Shown: in pieces, positions 39,961 through 54,900 of the stretch | Layout of the letters: every line of letters begins with the position of its first letter | Numbering within the stretch: position 1 is the first letter of the stretch | Made by a program: the position numbers and the translations under genes | Notes under the pieces: model-generated | Told to the model about the DNA's origin: nothing | Database searches by the model: none | Seen by the model: the letters and a program-made list of their open reading frames with translations, nothing else | Assembly (NCBI RefSeq): GCF_037975245.1 | Contig: NC_092582.1 | Location: 10,890,001 to 10,954,000 of the forward strand | Direction: 5' to 3' | DNA: 64,000 bases | Origin: Apostichopus japonicus | Lineage: Eukaryota; Echinodermata; Holothuroidea; Aspidochirotida; Stichopodidae

Positions 39961-42900
39961 GGTGGTTCGAGTCCCCGGTGATGACGTCTTTTGCCGATCT
40001 TTTACAGCGAGTGCCTACATGGGGAGCTGTAAGTATTAGTTAATCCACCTAATATCTCAGTCCATACAGTGGCGCGATGGCTTGGCGCACTGTACGAGCT
40101 GATGAGCGAGGCTCTCTTTTGCATCGGTGGTTCGAGTCCCCGGTGATGACGTCTTTTGCCGATCTTTTACAGCGAGTGCCTACATGGGGAGCTGTAAGTA
40201 TTAGTTAATCCACCTAATATCTCAGTCCATACAGTGGCGCGATGGCTTGGCGCACTGTACGAGCTGATGAGCGAGGCTCTCTTTTGCATCGGTGGTTCGA
40301 GTCCCCGGTGATGACGTCTTTTGCCGATCTTTTACAGCGAGTGCCTACATGGGGAGCTGTAAGTATTAGTTAATCCACCTAATATCTCAGTCCATACAGT
40401 GGCGCGATGGCTTGGCGCACTGTACGAGCTGATGAGCGAGGCTCTCTTTTGCATCGGTGGTTCGAGTCCCCGGTGATGACGTCTTTTGCCGATCTTTTAC
40501 AGCGAGTGCCTACATGGGGAGCTGTAAGTATTAGTTAATCCACCTAATATCTCAGTCCATACAGTGGCGCGATGGCTTGGCGCACTGTACGAGCTGATGA
40601 GCGAGGCTCTCTTTTGCATCGGTGGTTCGAGTCCCCGGTGATGACGTCTTTTGCCGATCTTTTACAGCGAGTGCCTACATGGGGAGCTGTAAGTATTAGT
40701 TAATCCACCTAATATCTCAGTCCATACAGTGGCGCGATGGCTTGGCGCACTGTACGAGCTGATGAGCGAGGCTCTCTTTTGCATCGGTGGTTCGAGTCCC
40801 CGGTGATGACGTCTTTTGCCGATCTTTTACAGCGAGTGCCTACATGGGGAGCTGTAAGTATTAGTTAATCCACCTAATATCTCAGTCCATACAGTGGCGC
40901 GATGGCTTGGCGCACTGTACGAGCTGATGAGCGAGGCTCTCTTTTGCATCGGTGGTTCGAGTCCCCGGTGATGACGTCTTTTGCCGATCTTTTACAGCGA
41001 GTGCCTACATGGGGAGCTGTAAGTATTAGTTAATCCACCTAATATCTCAGTCCATACAGTGGCGCGATGGCTTGGCGCACTGTACGAGCTGATGAGCGAG
41101 GCTCTCTTTTGCATCGGTGGTTCGAGTCCCCGGTGATGACGTCTTTTGCCGATCTTTTACAGCGAGTGCCTACATGGGGAGCTGTAAGTATTAGTTAATC
41201 CACCTAATATCTCAGTCCATACAGTGGCGCGATGGCTTGGCGCACTGTACGAGCTGATGAGCGAGGCTCTCTTTTGCATCGGTGGTTCGAGTCCCCGGTG
41301 ATGACGTCTTTTGCCGATCTTTTACAGCGAGTGCCTACATGGGGAGCTGTAAGTATTAGTTAATCCACCTAATATCTCAGTCCATACAGTGGCGCGATGG
41401 CTTGGCGCACTGTACGAGCTGATGAGCGAGGCTCTCTTTTGCATCGGTGGTTCGAGTCCCCGGTGATGACGTCTTTTGCCGATCTTTTACAGCGAGTGCC
41501 TACATGGGGAGCTGTAAGTATTAGTTAATCCACCTAATATCTCAGTCCATACAGTGGCGCGATGGCTTGGCGCACTGTACGAGCTGATGAGCGAGGCTCT
41601 CTTTTGCATCGGTGGTTCGAGTCCCCGGTGATGACGTCTTTTGCCGATCTTTTACAGCGAGTGCCTACATGGGGAGCTGTAAGTATTAGTTAATCCACCT
41701 AATATCTCAGTCCATACAGTGGCGCGATGGCTTGGCGCACTGTACGAGCTGATGAGCGAGGCTCTCTTTTGCATCGGTGGTTCGAGTCCCCGGTGATGAC
41801 GTCTTTTGCCGATCTTTTACAGCGAGTGCCTACATGGGGAGCTGTAAGTATTAGTTAATCCACCTAATATCTCAGTCCATACAGTGGCGCGATGGCTTGG
41901 CGCACTGTACGAGCTGATGAGCGAGGCTCTCTTTTGCATCGGTGGTTCGAGTCCCCGGTGATGACGTCTTTTGCCGATCTTTTACAGCGAGTGCCTACAT
42001 GGGGAGCTGTAAGTATTAGTTAATCCACCTAATATCTCAGTCCATACAGTGGCGCGATGGCTTGGCGCACTGTACGAGCTGATGAGCGAGGCTCTCTTTT
42101 GCATCGGTGGTTCGAGTCCCCGGTGATGACGTCTTTTGCCGATCTTTTACAGCGAGTGCCTACATGGGGAGCTGTAAGTATTAGTTAATCCACCTAATAT
42201 CTCAGTCCATACAGTGGCGCGATGGCTTGGCGCACTGTACGAGCTGATGAGCGAGGCTCTCTTTTGCATCGGTGGTTCGAGTCCCCGGTGATGACGTCTT
42301 TTGCCGATCTTTTACAGCGAGTGCCTACATGGGGAGCTGTAAGTATTAGTTAATCCACCTAATATCTCAGTCCATACAGTGGCGCGATGGCTTGGCGCAC
42401 TGTACGAGCTGATGAGCGAGGCTCTCTTTTGCATCGGTGGTTCGAGTCCCCGGTGATGACGTCTTTTGCCGATCTTTTACAGCGAGTGCCTACATGGGGA
42501 GCTGTAAGTATTAGTTAATCCACCTAATATCTCAGTCCATACAGTGGCGCGATGGCTTGGCGCACTGTACGAGCTGATGAGCGAGGCTCTCTTTTGCATC
42601 GGTGGTTCGAGTCCCCGGTGATGACGTCTTTTGCCGATCTTTTACAGCGAGTGCCTACATGGGGAGCTGTAAGTATTAGTTAATCCACCTAATATCTCAG
42701 TCCATACAGTGGCGCGATGGCTTGGCGCACTGTACGAGCTGATGAGCGAGGCTCTCTTTTGCATCGGTGGTTCGAGTCCCCGGTGATGACGTCTTTTGCC
42801 GATCTTTTACAGCGAGTGCCTACATGGGGAGCTGTAAGTATTAGTTAATCCACCTAATATCTCAGTCCATACAGTGGCGCGATGGCTTGGCGCACTGTAC

Positions 42901-45900
42901 GAGCTGATGAGCGAGGCTCTCTTTTGCATCGGTGGTTCGAGTCCCCGGTGATGACGTCTTTTGCCGATCTTTTACAGCGAGTGCCTACATGGGGAGCTGT
43001 AAGTATTAGTTAATCCACCTAATATCTCAGTCCATACAGTGGCGCGATGGCTTGGCGCACTGTACGAGCTGATGAGCGAGGCTCTCTTTTGCATCGGTGG
43101 TTCGAGTCCCCGGTGATGACGTCTTTTGCCGATCTTTTACAGCGAGTGCCTACATGGGGAGCTGTAAGTATTAGTTAATCCACCTAATATCTCAGTCCAT
43201 ACAGTGGCGCGATGGCTTGGCGCACTGTACGAGCTGATGAGCGAGGCTCTCTTTTGCATCGGTGGTTCGAGTCCCCGGTGATGACGTCTTTTGCCGATCT
43301 TTTACAGCGAGTGCCTACATGGGGAGCTGTAAGTATTAGTTAATCCACCTAATATCTCAGTCCATACAGTGGCGCGATGGCTTGGCGCACTGTACGAGCT
43401 GATGAGCGAGGCTCTCTTTTGCATCGGTGGTTCGAGTCCCCGGTGATGACGTCTTTTGCCGATCTTTTACAGCGAGTGCCTACATGGGGAGCTGTAAGTA
43501 TTAGTTAATCCACCTAATATCTCAGTCCATACAGTGGCGCGATGGCTTGGCGCACTGTACGAGCTGATGAGCGAGGCTCTCTTTTGCATCGGTGGTTCGA
43601 GTCCCCGGTGATGACGTCTTTTGCCGATCTTTTACAGCGAGTGCCTACATGGGGAGCTGTAAGTATTAGTTAATCCACCTAATATCTCAGTCCATACAGT
43701 GGCGCGATGGCTTGGCGCACTGTACGAGCTGATGAGCGAGGCTCTCTTTTGCATCGGTGGTTCGAGTCCCCGGTGATGACGTCTTTTGCCGATCTTTTAC
43801 AGCGAGTGCCTACATGGGGAGCTGTAAGTATTAGTTAATCCACCTAATATCTCAGTCCATACAGTGGCGCGATGGCTTGGCGCACTGTACGAGCTGATGA
43901 GCGAGGCTCTCTTTTGCATCGGTGGTTCGAGTCCCCGGTGATGACGTCTTTTGCCGATCTTTTACAGCGAGTGCCTACATGGGGAGCTGTAAGTATTAGT
44001 TAATCCACCTAATATCTCAGTCCATACAGTGGCGCGATGGCTTGGCGCACTGTACGAGCTGATGAGCGAGGCTCTCTTTTGCATCGGTGGTTCGAGTCCC
44101 CGGTGATGACGTCTTTTGCCGATCTTTTACAGCGAGTGCCTACATGGGGAGCTGTAAGTATTAGTTAATCCACCTAATATCTCAGTCCATACAGTGGCGC
44201 GATGGCTTGGCGCACTGTACGAGCTGATGAGCGAGGCTCTCTTTTGCATCGGTGGTTCGAGTCCCCGGTGATGACGTCTTTTGCCGATCTTTTACAGCGA
44301 GTGCCTACATGGGGAGCTGTAAGTATTAGTTAATCCACCTAATATCTCAGTCCATACAGTGGCGCGATGGCTTGGCGCACTGTACGAGCTGATGAGCGAG
44401 GCTCTCTTTTGCATCGGTGGTTCGAGTCCCCGGTGATGACGTCTTTTGCCGATCTTTTACAGCGAGTGCCTACATGGGGAGCTGTAAGTATTAGTTAATC
44501 CACCTAATATCTCAGTCCATACAGTGGCGCGATGGCTTGGCGCACTGTACGAGCTGATGAGCGAGGCTCTCTTTTGCATCGGTGGTTCGAGTCCCCGGTG
44601 ATGACGTCTTTTGCCGATCTTTTACAGCGAGTGCCTACATGGGGAGCTGTAAGTATTAGTTAATCCACCTAATATCTCAGTCCATACAGTGGCGCGATGG
44701 CTTGGCGCACTGTACGAGCTGATGAGCGAGGCTCTCTTTTGCATCGGTGGTTCGAGTCCCCGGTGATGACGTCTTTTGCCGATCTTTTACAGCGAGTGCC
44801 TACATGGGGAGCTGTAAGTATTAGTTAATCCACCTAATATCTCAGTCCATACAGTGGCGCGATGGCTTGGCGCACTGTACGAGCTGATGAGCGAGGCTCT
44901 CTTTTGCATCGGTGGTTCGAGTCCCCGGTGATGACGTCTTTTGCCGATCTTTTACAGCGAGTGCCTACATGGGGAGCTGTAAGTATTAGTTAATCCACCT
45001 AATATCTCAGTCCATACAGTGGCGCGATGGCTTGGCGCACTGTACGAGCTGATGAGCGAGGCTCTCTTTTGCATCGGTGGTTCGAGTCCCCGGTGATGAC
45101 GTCTTTTGCCGATCTTTTACAGCGAGTGCCTACATGGGGAGCTGTAAGTATTAGTTAATCCACCTAATATCTCAGTCCATACAGTGGCGCGATGGCTTGG
45201 CGCACTGTACGAGCTGATGAGCGAGGCTCTCTTTTGCATCGGTGGTTCGAGTCCCCGGTGATGACGTCTTTTGCCGATCTTTTACAGCGAGTGCCTACAT
45301 GGGGAGCTGTAAGTATTAGTTAATCCACCTAATATCTCAGTCCATACAGTGGCGCGATGGCTTGGCGCACTGTACGAGCTGATGAGCGAGGCTCTCTTTT
45401 GCATCGGTGGTTCGAGTCCCCGGTGATGACGTCTTTTGCCGATCTTTTACAGCGAGTGCCTACATGGGGAGCTGTAAGTATTAGTTAATCCACCTAATAT
45501 CTCAGTCCATACAGTGGCGCGATGGCTTGGCGCACTGTACGAGCTGATGAGCGAGGCTCTCTTTTGCATCGGTGGTTCGAGTCCCCGGTGATGACGTCTT
45601 TTGCCGATCTTTTACAGCGAGTGCCTACATGGGGAGCTGTAAGTATTAGTTAATCCACCTAATATCTCAGTCCATACAGTGGCGCGATGGCTTGGCGCAC
45701 TGTACGAGCTGATGAGCGAGGCTCTCTTTTGCATCGGTGGTTCGAGTCCCCGGTGATGACGTCTTTTGCCGATCTTTTACAGCGAGTGCCTACATGGGGA
45801 GCTGTAAGTATTAGTTAATCCACCTAATATCTCAGTCCATACAGTGGCGCGATGGCTTGGCGCACTGTACGAGCTGATGAGCGAGGCTCTCTTTTGCATC

Positions 45901-48900
45901 GGTGGTTCGAGTCCCCGGTGATGACGTCTTTTGCCGATCTTTTACAGCGAGTGCCTACATGGGGAGCTGTAAGTATTAGTTAATCCACCTAATATCTCAG
46001 TCCATACAGTGGCGCGATGGCTTGGCGCACTGTACGAGCTGATGAGCGAGGCTCTCTTTTGCATCGGTGGTTCGAGTCCCCGGTGATGACGTCTTTTGCC
46101 GATCTTTTACAGCGAGTGCCTACATGGGGAGCTGTAAGTATTAGTTAATCCACCTAATATCTCAGTCCATACAGTGGCGCGATGGCTTGGCGCACTGTAC
46201 GAGCTGATGAGCGAGGCTCTCTTTTGCATCGGTGGTTCGAGTCCCCGGTGATGACGTCTTTTGCCGATCTTTTACAGCGAGTGCCTACATGGGGAGCTGT
46301 AAGTATTAGTTAATCCACCTAATATCTCAGTCCATACAGTGGCGCGATGGCTTGGCGCACTGTACGAGCTGATGAGCGAGGCTCTCTTTTGCATCGGTGG
46401 TTCGAGTCCCCGGTGATGACGTCTTTTGCCGATCTTTTACAGCGAGTGCCTACATGGGGAGCTGTAAGTATTAGTTAATCCACCTAATATCTCAGTCCAT
46501 ACAGTGGCGCGATGGCTTGGCGCACTGTACGAGCTGATGAGCGAGGCTCTCTTTTGCATCGGTGGTTCGAGTCCCCGGTGATGACGTCTTTTGCCGATCT
46601 TTTACAGCGAGTGCCTACATGGGGAGCTGTAAGTATTAGTTAATCCACCTAATATCTCAGTCCATACAGTGGCGCGATGGCTTGGCGCACTGTACGAGCT
46701 GATGAGCGAGGCTCTCTTTTGCATCGGTGGTTCGAGTCCCCGGTGATGACGTCTTTTGCCGATCTTTTACAGCGAGTGCCTACATGGGGAGCTGTAAGTA
46801 TTAGTTAATCCACCTAATATCTCAGTCCATACAGTGGCGCGATGGCTTGGCGCACTGTACGAGCTGATGAGCGAGGCTCTCTTTTGCATCGGTGGTTCGA
46901 GTCCCCGGTGATGACGTCTTTTGCCGATCTTTTACAGCGAGTGCCTACATGGGGAGCTGTAAGTATTAGTTAATCCACCTAATATCTCAGTCCATACAGT
47001 GGCGCGATGGCTTGGCGCACTGTACGAGCTGATGAGCGAGGCTCTCTTTTGCATCGGTGGTTCGAGTCCCCGGTGATGACGTCTTTTGCCGATCTTTTAC
47101 AGCGAGTGCCTACATGGGGAGCTGTAAGTATTAGTTAATCCACCTAATATCTCAGTCCATACAGTGGCGCGATGGCTTGGCGCACTGTACGAGCTGATGA
47201 GCGAGGCTCTCTTTTGCATCGGTGGTTCGAGTCCCCGGTGATGACGTCTTTTGCCGATCTTTTACAGCGAGTGCCTACATGGGGAGCTGTAAGTATTAGT
47301 TAATCCACCTAATATCTCAGTCCATACAGTGGCGCGATGGCTTGGCGCACTGTACGAGCTGATGAGCGAGGCTCTCTTTTGCATCGGTGGTTCGAGTCCC
47401 CGGTGATGACGTCTTTTGCCGATCTTTTACAGCGAGTGCCTACATGGGGAGCTGTAAGTATTAGTTAATCCACCTAATATCTCAGTCCATACAGTGGCGC
47501 GATGGCTTGGCGCACTGTACGAGCTGATGAGCGAGGCTCTCTTTTGCATCGGTGGTTCGAGTCCCCGGTGATGACGTCTTTTGCCGATCTTTTACAGCGA
47601 GTGCCTACATGGGGAGCTGTAAGTATTAGTTAATCCACCTAATATCTCAGTCCATACAGTGGCGCGATGGCTTGGCGCACTGTACGAGCTGATGAGCGAG
47701 GCTCTCTTTTGCATCGGTGGTTCGAGTCCCCGGTGATGACGTCTTTTGCCGATCTTTTACAGCGAGTGCCTACATGGGGAGCTGTAAGTATTAGTTAATC
47801 CACCTAATATCTCAGTCCATACAGTGGCGCGATGGCTTGGCGCACTGTACGAGCTGATGAGCGAGGCTCTCTTTTGCATCGGTGGTTCGAGTCCCCGGTG
47901 ATGACGTCTTTTGCCGATCTTTTACAGCGAGTGCCTACATGGGGAGCTGTAAGTATTAGTTAATCCACCTAATATCTCAGTCCATACAGTGGCGCGATGG
48001 CTTGGCGCACTGTACGAGCTGATGAGCGAGGCTCTCTTTTGCATCGGTGGTTCGAGTCCCCGGTGATGACGTCTTTTGCCGATCTTTTACAGCGAGTGCC
48101 TACATGGGGAGCTGTAAGTATTAGTTAATCCACCTAATATCTCAGTCCATACAGTGGCGCGATGGCTTGGCGCACTGTACGAGCTGATGAGCGAGGCTCT
48201 CTTTTGCATCGGTGGTTCGAGTCCCCGGTGATGACGTCTTTTGCCGATCTTTTACAGCGAGTGCCTACATGGGGAGCTGTAAGTATTAGTTAATCCACCT
48301 AATATCTCAGTCCATACAGTGGCGCGATGGCTTGGCGCACTGTACGAGCTGATGAGCGAGGCTCTCTTTTGCATCGGTGGTTCGAGTCCCCGGTGATGAC
48401 GTCTTTTGCCGATCTTTTACAGCGAGTGCCTACATGGGGAGCTGTAAGTATTAGTTAATCCACCTAATATCTCAGTCCATACAGTGGCGCGATGGCTTGG
48501 CGCACTGTACGAGCTGATGAGCGAGGCTCTCTTTTGCATCGGTGGTTCGAGTCCCCGGTGATGACGTCTTTTGCCGATCTTTTACAGCGAGTGCCTACAT
48601 GGGGAGCTGTAAGTATTAGTTAATCCACCTAATATCTCAGTCCATACAGTGGCGCGATGGCTTGGCGCACTGTACGAGCTGATGAGCGAGGCTCTCTTTT
48701 GCATCGGTGGTTCGAGTCCCCGGTGATGACGTCTTTTGCCGATCTTTTACAGCGAGTGCCTACATGGGGAGCTGTAAGTATTAGTTAATCCACCTAATAT
48801 CTCAGTCCATACAGTGGCGCGATGGCTTGGCGCACTGTACGAGCTGATGAGCGAGGCTCTCTTTTGCATCGGTGGTTCGAGTCCCCGGTGATGACGTCTT

Positions 48901-51900
48901 TTGCCGATCTTTTACAGCGAGTGCCTACATGGGGAGCTGTAAGTATTAGTTAATCCACCTAATATCTCAGTCCATACAGTGGCGCGATGGCTTGGCGCAC
49001 TGTACGAGCTGATGAGCGAGGCTCTCTTTTGCATCGGTGGTTCGAGTCCCCGGTGATGACGTCTTTTGCCGATCTTTTACAGCGAGTGCCTACATGGGGA
49101 GCTGTAAGTATTAGTTAATCCACCTAATATCTCAGTCCATACAGTGGCGCGATGGCTTGGCGCACTGTACGAGCTGATGAGCGAGGCTCTCTTTTGCATC
49201 GGTGGTTCGAGTCCCCGGTGATGACGTCTTTTGCCGATCTTTTACAGCGAGTGCCTACATGGGGAGCTGTAAGTATTAGTTAATCCACCTAATATCTCAG
49301 TCCATACAGTGGCGCGATGGCTTGGCGCACTGTACGAGCTGATGAGCGAGGCTCTCTTTTGCATCGGTGGTTCGAGTCCCCGGTGATGACGTCTTTTGCC
49401 GATCTTTTACAGCGAGTGCCTACATGGGGAGCTGTAAGTATTAGTTAATCCACCTAATATCTCAGTCCATACAGTGGCGCGATGGCTTGGCGCACTGTAC
49501 GAGCTGATGAGCGAGGCTCTCTTTTGCATCGGTGGTTCGAGTCCCCGGTGATGACGTCTTTTGCCGATCTTTTACAGCGAGTGCCTACATGGGGAGCTGT
49601 AAGTATTAGTTAATCCACCTAATATCTCAGTCCATACAGTGGCGCGATGGCTTGGCGCACTGTACGAGCTGATGAGCGAGGCTCTCTTTTGCATCGGTGG
49701 TTCGAGTCCCCGGTGATGACGTCTTTTGCCGATCTTTTACAGCGAGTGCCTACATGGGGAGCTGTAAGTATTAGTTAATCCACCTAATATCTCAGTCCAT
49801 ACAGTGGCGCGATGGCTTGGCGCACTGTACGAGCTGATGAGCGAGGCTCTCTTTTGCATCGGTGGTTCGAGTCCCCGGTGATGACGTCTTTTGCCGATCT
49901 TTTACAGCGAGTGCCTACATGGGGAGCTGTAAGTATTAGTTAATCCACCTAATATCTCAGTCCATACAGTGGCGCGATGGCTTGGCGCACTGTACGAGCT
50001 GATGAGCGAGGCTCTCTTTTGCATCGGTGGTTCGAGTCCCCGGTGATGACGTCTTTTGCCGATCTTTTACAGCGAGTGCCTACATGGGGAGCTGTAAGTA
50101 TTAGTTAATCCACCTAATATCTCAGTCCATACAGTGGCGCGATGGCTTGGCGCACTGTACGAGCTGATGAGCGAGGCTCTCTTTTGCATCGGTGGTTCGA
50201 GTCCCCGGTGATGACGTCTTTTGCCGATCTTTTACAGCGAGTGCCTACATGGGGAGCTGTAAGTATTAGTTAATCCACCTAATATCTCAGTCCATACAGT
50301 GGCGCGATGGCTTGGCGCACTGTACGAGCTGATGAGCGAGGCTCTCTTTTGCATCGGTGGTTCGAGTCCCCGGTGATGACGTCTTTTGCCGATCTTTTAC
50401 AGCGAGTGCCTACATGGGGAGCTGTAAGTATTAGTTAATCCACCTAATATCTCAGTCCATACAGTGGCGCGATGGCTTGGCGCACTGTACGAGCTGATGA
50501 GCGAGGCTCTCTTTTGCATCGGTGGTTCGAGTCCCCGGTGATGACGTCTTTTGCCGATCTTTTACAGCGAGTGCCTACATGGGGAGCTGTAAGTATTAGT
50601 TAATCCACCTAATATCTCAGTCCATACAGTGGCGCGATGGCTTGGCGCACTGTACGAGCTGATGAGCGAGGCTCTCTTTTGCATCGGTGGTTCGAGTCCC
50701 CGGTGATGACGTCTTTTGCCGATCTTTTACAGCGAGTGCCTACATGGGGAGCTGTAAGTATTAGTTAATCCACCTAATATCTCAGTCCATACAGTGGCGC
50801 GATGGCTTGGCGCACTGTACGAGCTGATGAGCGAGGCTCTCTTTTGCATCGGTGGTTCGAGTCCCCGGTGATGACGTCTTTTGCCGATCTTTTACAGCGA
50901 GTGCCTACATGGGGAGCTGTAAGTATTAGTTAATCCACCTAATATCTCAGTCCATACAGTGGCGCGATGGCTTGGCGCACTGTACGAGCTGATGAGCGAG
51001 GCTCTCTTTTGCATCGGTGGTTCGAGTCCCCGGTGATGACGTCTTTTGCCGATCTTTTACAGCGAGTGCCTACATGGGGAGCTGTAAGTATTAGTTAATC
51101 CACCTAATATCTCAGTCCATACAGTGGCGCGATGGCTTGGCGCACTGTACGAGCTGATGAGCGAGGCTCTCTTTTGCATCGGTGGTTCGAGTCCCCGGTG
51201 ATGACGTCTTTTGCCGATCTTTTACAGCGAGTGCCTACATGGGGAGCTGTAAGTATTAGTTAATCCACCTAATATCTCAGTCCATACAGTGGCGCGATGG
51301 CTTGGCGCACTGTACGAGCTGATGAGCGAGGCTCTCTTTTGCATCGGTGGTTCGAGTCCCCGGTGATGACGTCTTTTGCCGATCTTTTACAGCGAGTGCC
51401 TACATGGGGAGCTGTAAGTATTAGTTAATCCACCTAATATCTCAGTCCATACAGTGGCGCGATGGCTTGGCGCACTGTACGAGCTGATGAGCGAGGCTCT
51501 CTTTTGCATCGGTGGTTCGAGTCCCCGGTGATGACGTCTTTTGCCGATCTTTTACAGCGAGTGCCTACATGGGGAGCTGTAAGTATTAGTTAATCCACCT
51601 AATATCTCAGTCCATACAGTGGCGCGATGGCTTGGCGCACTGTACGAGCTGATGAGCGAGGCTCTCTTTTGCATCGGTGGTTCGAGTCCCCGGTGATGAC
51701 GTCTTTTGCCGATCTTTTACAGCGAGTGCCTACATGGGGAGCTGTAAGTATTAGTTAATCCACCTAATATCTCAGTCCATACAGTGGCGCGATGGCTTGG
51801 CGCACTGTACGAGCTGATGAGCGAGGCTCTCTTTTGCATCGGTGGTTCGAGTCCCCGGTGATGACGTCTTTTGCCGATCTTTTACAGCGAGTGCCTACAT

Positions 51901-54900
51901 GGGGAGCTGTAAGTATTAGTTAATCCACCTAATATCTCAGTCCATACAGTGGCGCGATGGCTTGGCGCACTGTACGAGCTGATGAGCGAGGCTCTCTTTT
52001 GCATCGGTGGTTCGAGTCCCCGGTGATGACGTCTTTTGCCGATCTTTTACAGCGAGTGCCTACATGGGGAGCTGTAAGTATTAGTTAATCCACCTAATAT
52101 CTCAGTCCATACAGTGGCGCGATGGCTTGGCGCACTGTACGAGCTGATGAGCGAGGCTCTCTTTTGCATCGGTGGTTCGAGTCCCCGGTGATGACGTCTT
52201 TTGCCGATCTTTTACAGCGAGTGCCTACATGGGGAGCTGTAAGTATTAGTTAATCCACCTAATATCTCAGTCCATACAGTGGCGCGATGGCTTGGCGCAC
52301 TGTACGAGCTGATGAGCGAGGCTCTCTTTTGCATCGGTGGTTCGAGTCCCCGGTGATGACGTCTTTTGCCGATCTTTTACAGCGAGTGCCTACATGGGGA
52401 GCTGTAAGTATTAGTTAATCCACCTAATATCTCAGTCCATACAGTGGCGCGATGGCTTGGCGCACTGTACGAGCTGATGAGCGAGGCTCTCTTTTGCATC
52501 GGTGGTTCGAGTCCCCGGTGATGACGTCTTTTGCCGATCTTTTACAGCGAGTGCCTACATGGGGAGCTGTAAGTATTAGTTAATCCACCTAATATCTCAG
52601 TCCATACAGTGGCGCGATGGCTTGGCGCACTGTACGAGCTGATGAGCGAGGCTCTCTTTTGCATCGGTGGTTCGAGTCCCCGGTGATGACGTCTTTTGCC
52701 GATCTTTTACAGCGAGTGCCTACATGGGGAGCTGTAAGTATTAGTTAATCCACCTAATATCTCAGTCCATACAGTGGCGCGATGGCTTGGCGCACTGTAC
52801 GAGCTGATGAGCGAGGCTCTCTTTTGCATCGGTGGTTCGAGTCCCCGGTGATGACGTCTTTTGCCGATCTTTTACAGCGAGTGCCTACATGGGGAGCTGT
52901 AAGTATTAGTTAATCCACCTAATATCTCAGTCCATACAGTGGCGCGATGGCTTGGCGCACTGTACGAGCTGATGAGCGAGGCTCTCTTTTGCATCGGTGG
53001 TTCGAGTCCCCGGTGATGACGTCTTTTGCCGATCTTTTACAGCGAGTGCCTACATGGGGAGCTGTAAGTATTAGTTAATCCACCTAATATCTCAGTCCAT
53101 ACAGTGGCGCGATGGCTTGGCGCACTGTACGAGCTGATGAGCGAGGCTCTCTTTTGCATCGGTGGTTCGAGTCCCCGGTGATGACGTCTTTTGCCGATCT
53201 TTTACAGCGAGTGCCTACATGGGGAGCTGTAAGTATTAGTTAATCCACCTAATATCTCAGTCCATACAGTGGCGCGATGGCTTGGCGCACTGTACGAGCT
53301 GATGAGCGAGGCTCTCTTTTGCATCGGTGGTTCGAGTCCCCGGTGATGACGTCTTTTGCCGATCTTTTACAGCGAGTGCCTACATGGGGAGCTGTAAGTA
53401 TTAGTTAATCCACCTAATATCTCAGTCCATACAGTGGCGCGATGGCTTGGCGCACTGTACGAGCTGATGAGCGAGGCTCTCTTTTGCATCGGTGGTTCGA
53501 GTCCCCGGTGATGACGTCTTTTGCCGATCTTTTACAGCGAGTGCCTACATGGGGAGCTGTAAGTATTAGTTAATCCACCTAATATCTCAGTCCATACAGT
53601 GGCGCGATGGCTTGGCGCACTGTACGAGCTGATGAGCGAGGCTCTCTTTTGCATCGGTGGTTCGAGTCCCCGGTGATGACGTCTTTTGCCGATCTTTTAC
53701 AGCGAGTGCCTACATGGGGAGCTGTAAGTATTAGTTAATCCACCTAATATCTCAGTCCATACAGTGGCGCGATGGCTTGGCGCACTGTACGAGCTGATGA
53801 GCGAGGCTCTCTTTTGCATCGGTGGTTCGAGTCCCCGGTGATGACGTCTTTTGCCGATCTTTTACAGCGAGTGCCTACATGGGGAGCTGTAAGTATTAGT
53901 TAATCCACCTAATATCTCAGTCCATACAGTGGCGCGATGGCTTGGCGCACTGTACGAGCTGATGAGCGAGGCTCTCTTTTGCATCGGTGGTTCGAGTCCC
54001 CGGTGATGACGTCTTTTGCCGATCTTTTACAGCGAGTGCCTACATGGGGAGCTGTAAGTATTAGTTAATCCACCTAATATCTCAGTCCATACAGTGGCGC
54101 GATGGCTTGGCGCACTGTACGAGCTGATGAGCGAGGCTCTCTTTTGCATCGGTGGTTCGAGTCCCCGGTGATGACGTCTTTTGCCGATCTTTTACAGCGA
54201 GTGCCTACATGGGGAGCTGTAAGTATTAGTTAATCCACCTAATATCTCAGTCCATACAGTGGCGCGATGGCTTGGCGCACTGTACGAGCTGATGAGCGAG
54301 GCTCTCTTTTGCATCGGTGGTTCGAGTCCCCGGTGATGACGTCTTTTGCCGATCTTTTACAGCGAGTGCCTACATGGGGAGCTGTAAGTATTCAGTTAAT
54401 CCACCTAATATCTCAGTCCATACAGTGGCGCGATGGCTTGGCGCACTGTACGAGCTGATGAGCGAGGCTCTCTTTTGCATCGGTGGTTCGAGTCCCCGGT
54501 GATGACGTCTTTTGCCGATCTTTTACAGCGAGTGCCTACATGGGGAGCTGTAAGTATTAGTTAATCCACCTAATATCTCAGTCCATACAGTGGCGCGATG
54601 GCTTGGCGCACTGTACGAGCTGATGAGCGAGGCTCTCTTTTGCATCGGTGGTTCGAGTCCCCGGTGATGACGTCTTTTGCCGATCTTTTACAGCGAGTGC
54701 CTACATGGGGAGCTGTAAGTATTAGTTAATCCACCTAATATCTCAGTCCATACAGTGGCGCGATGGCTTGGCGCACTGTACGAGCTGATGAGCGAGGCTC
54801 TCTTTTGCATCGGTGGTTCGAGTCCCCGGTGATGACGTCTTTTGCCGATCTTTTACAGCGAGTGCCTACATGGGGAGCTGTAAGTATTAGTTAATCCACC

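Noticed and set aside
54267-54502. Open frames of 61-63 codons on + (54267-54458 and 54317-54502)
   Set aside because: They exist only because an inserted C at 54393 shifts past the stops present in every normal monomer. They have no start context or similarity beyond the repeat translation.
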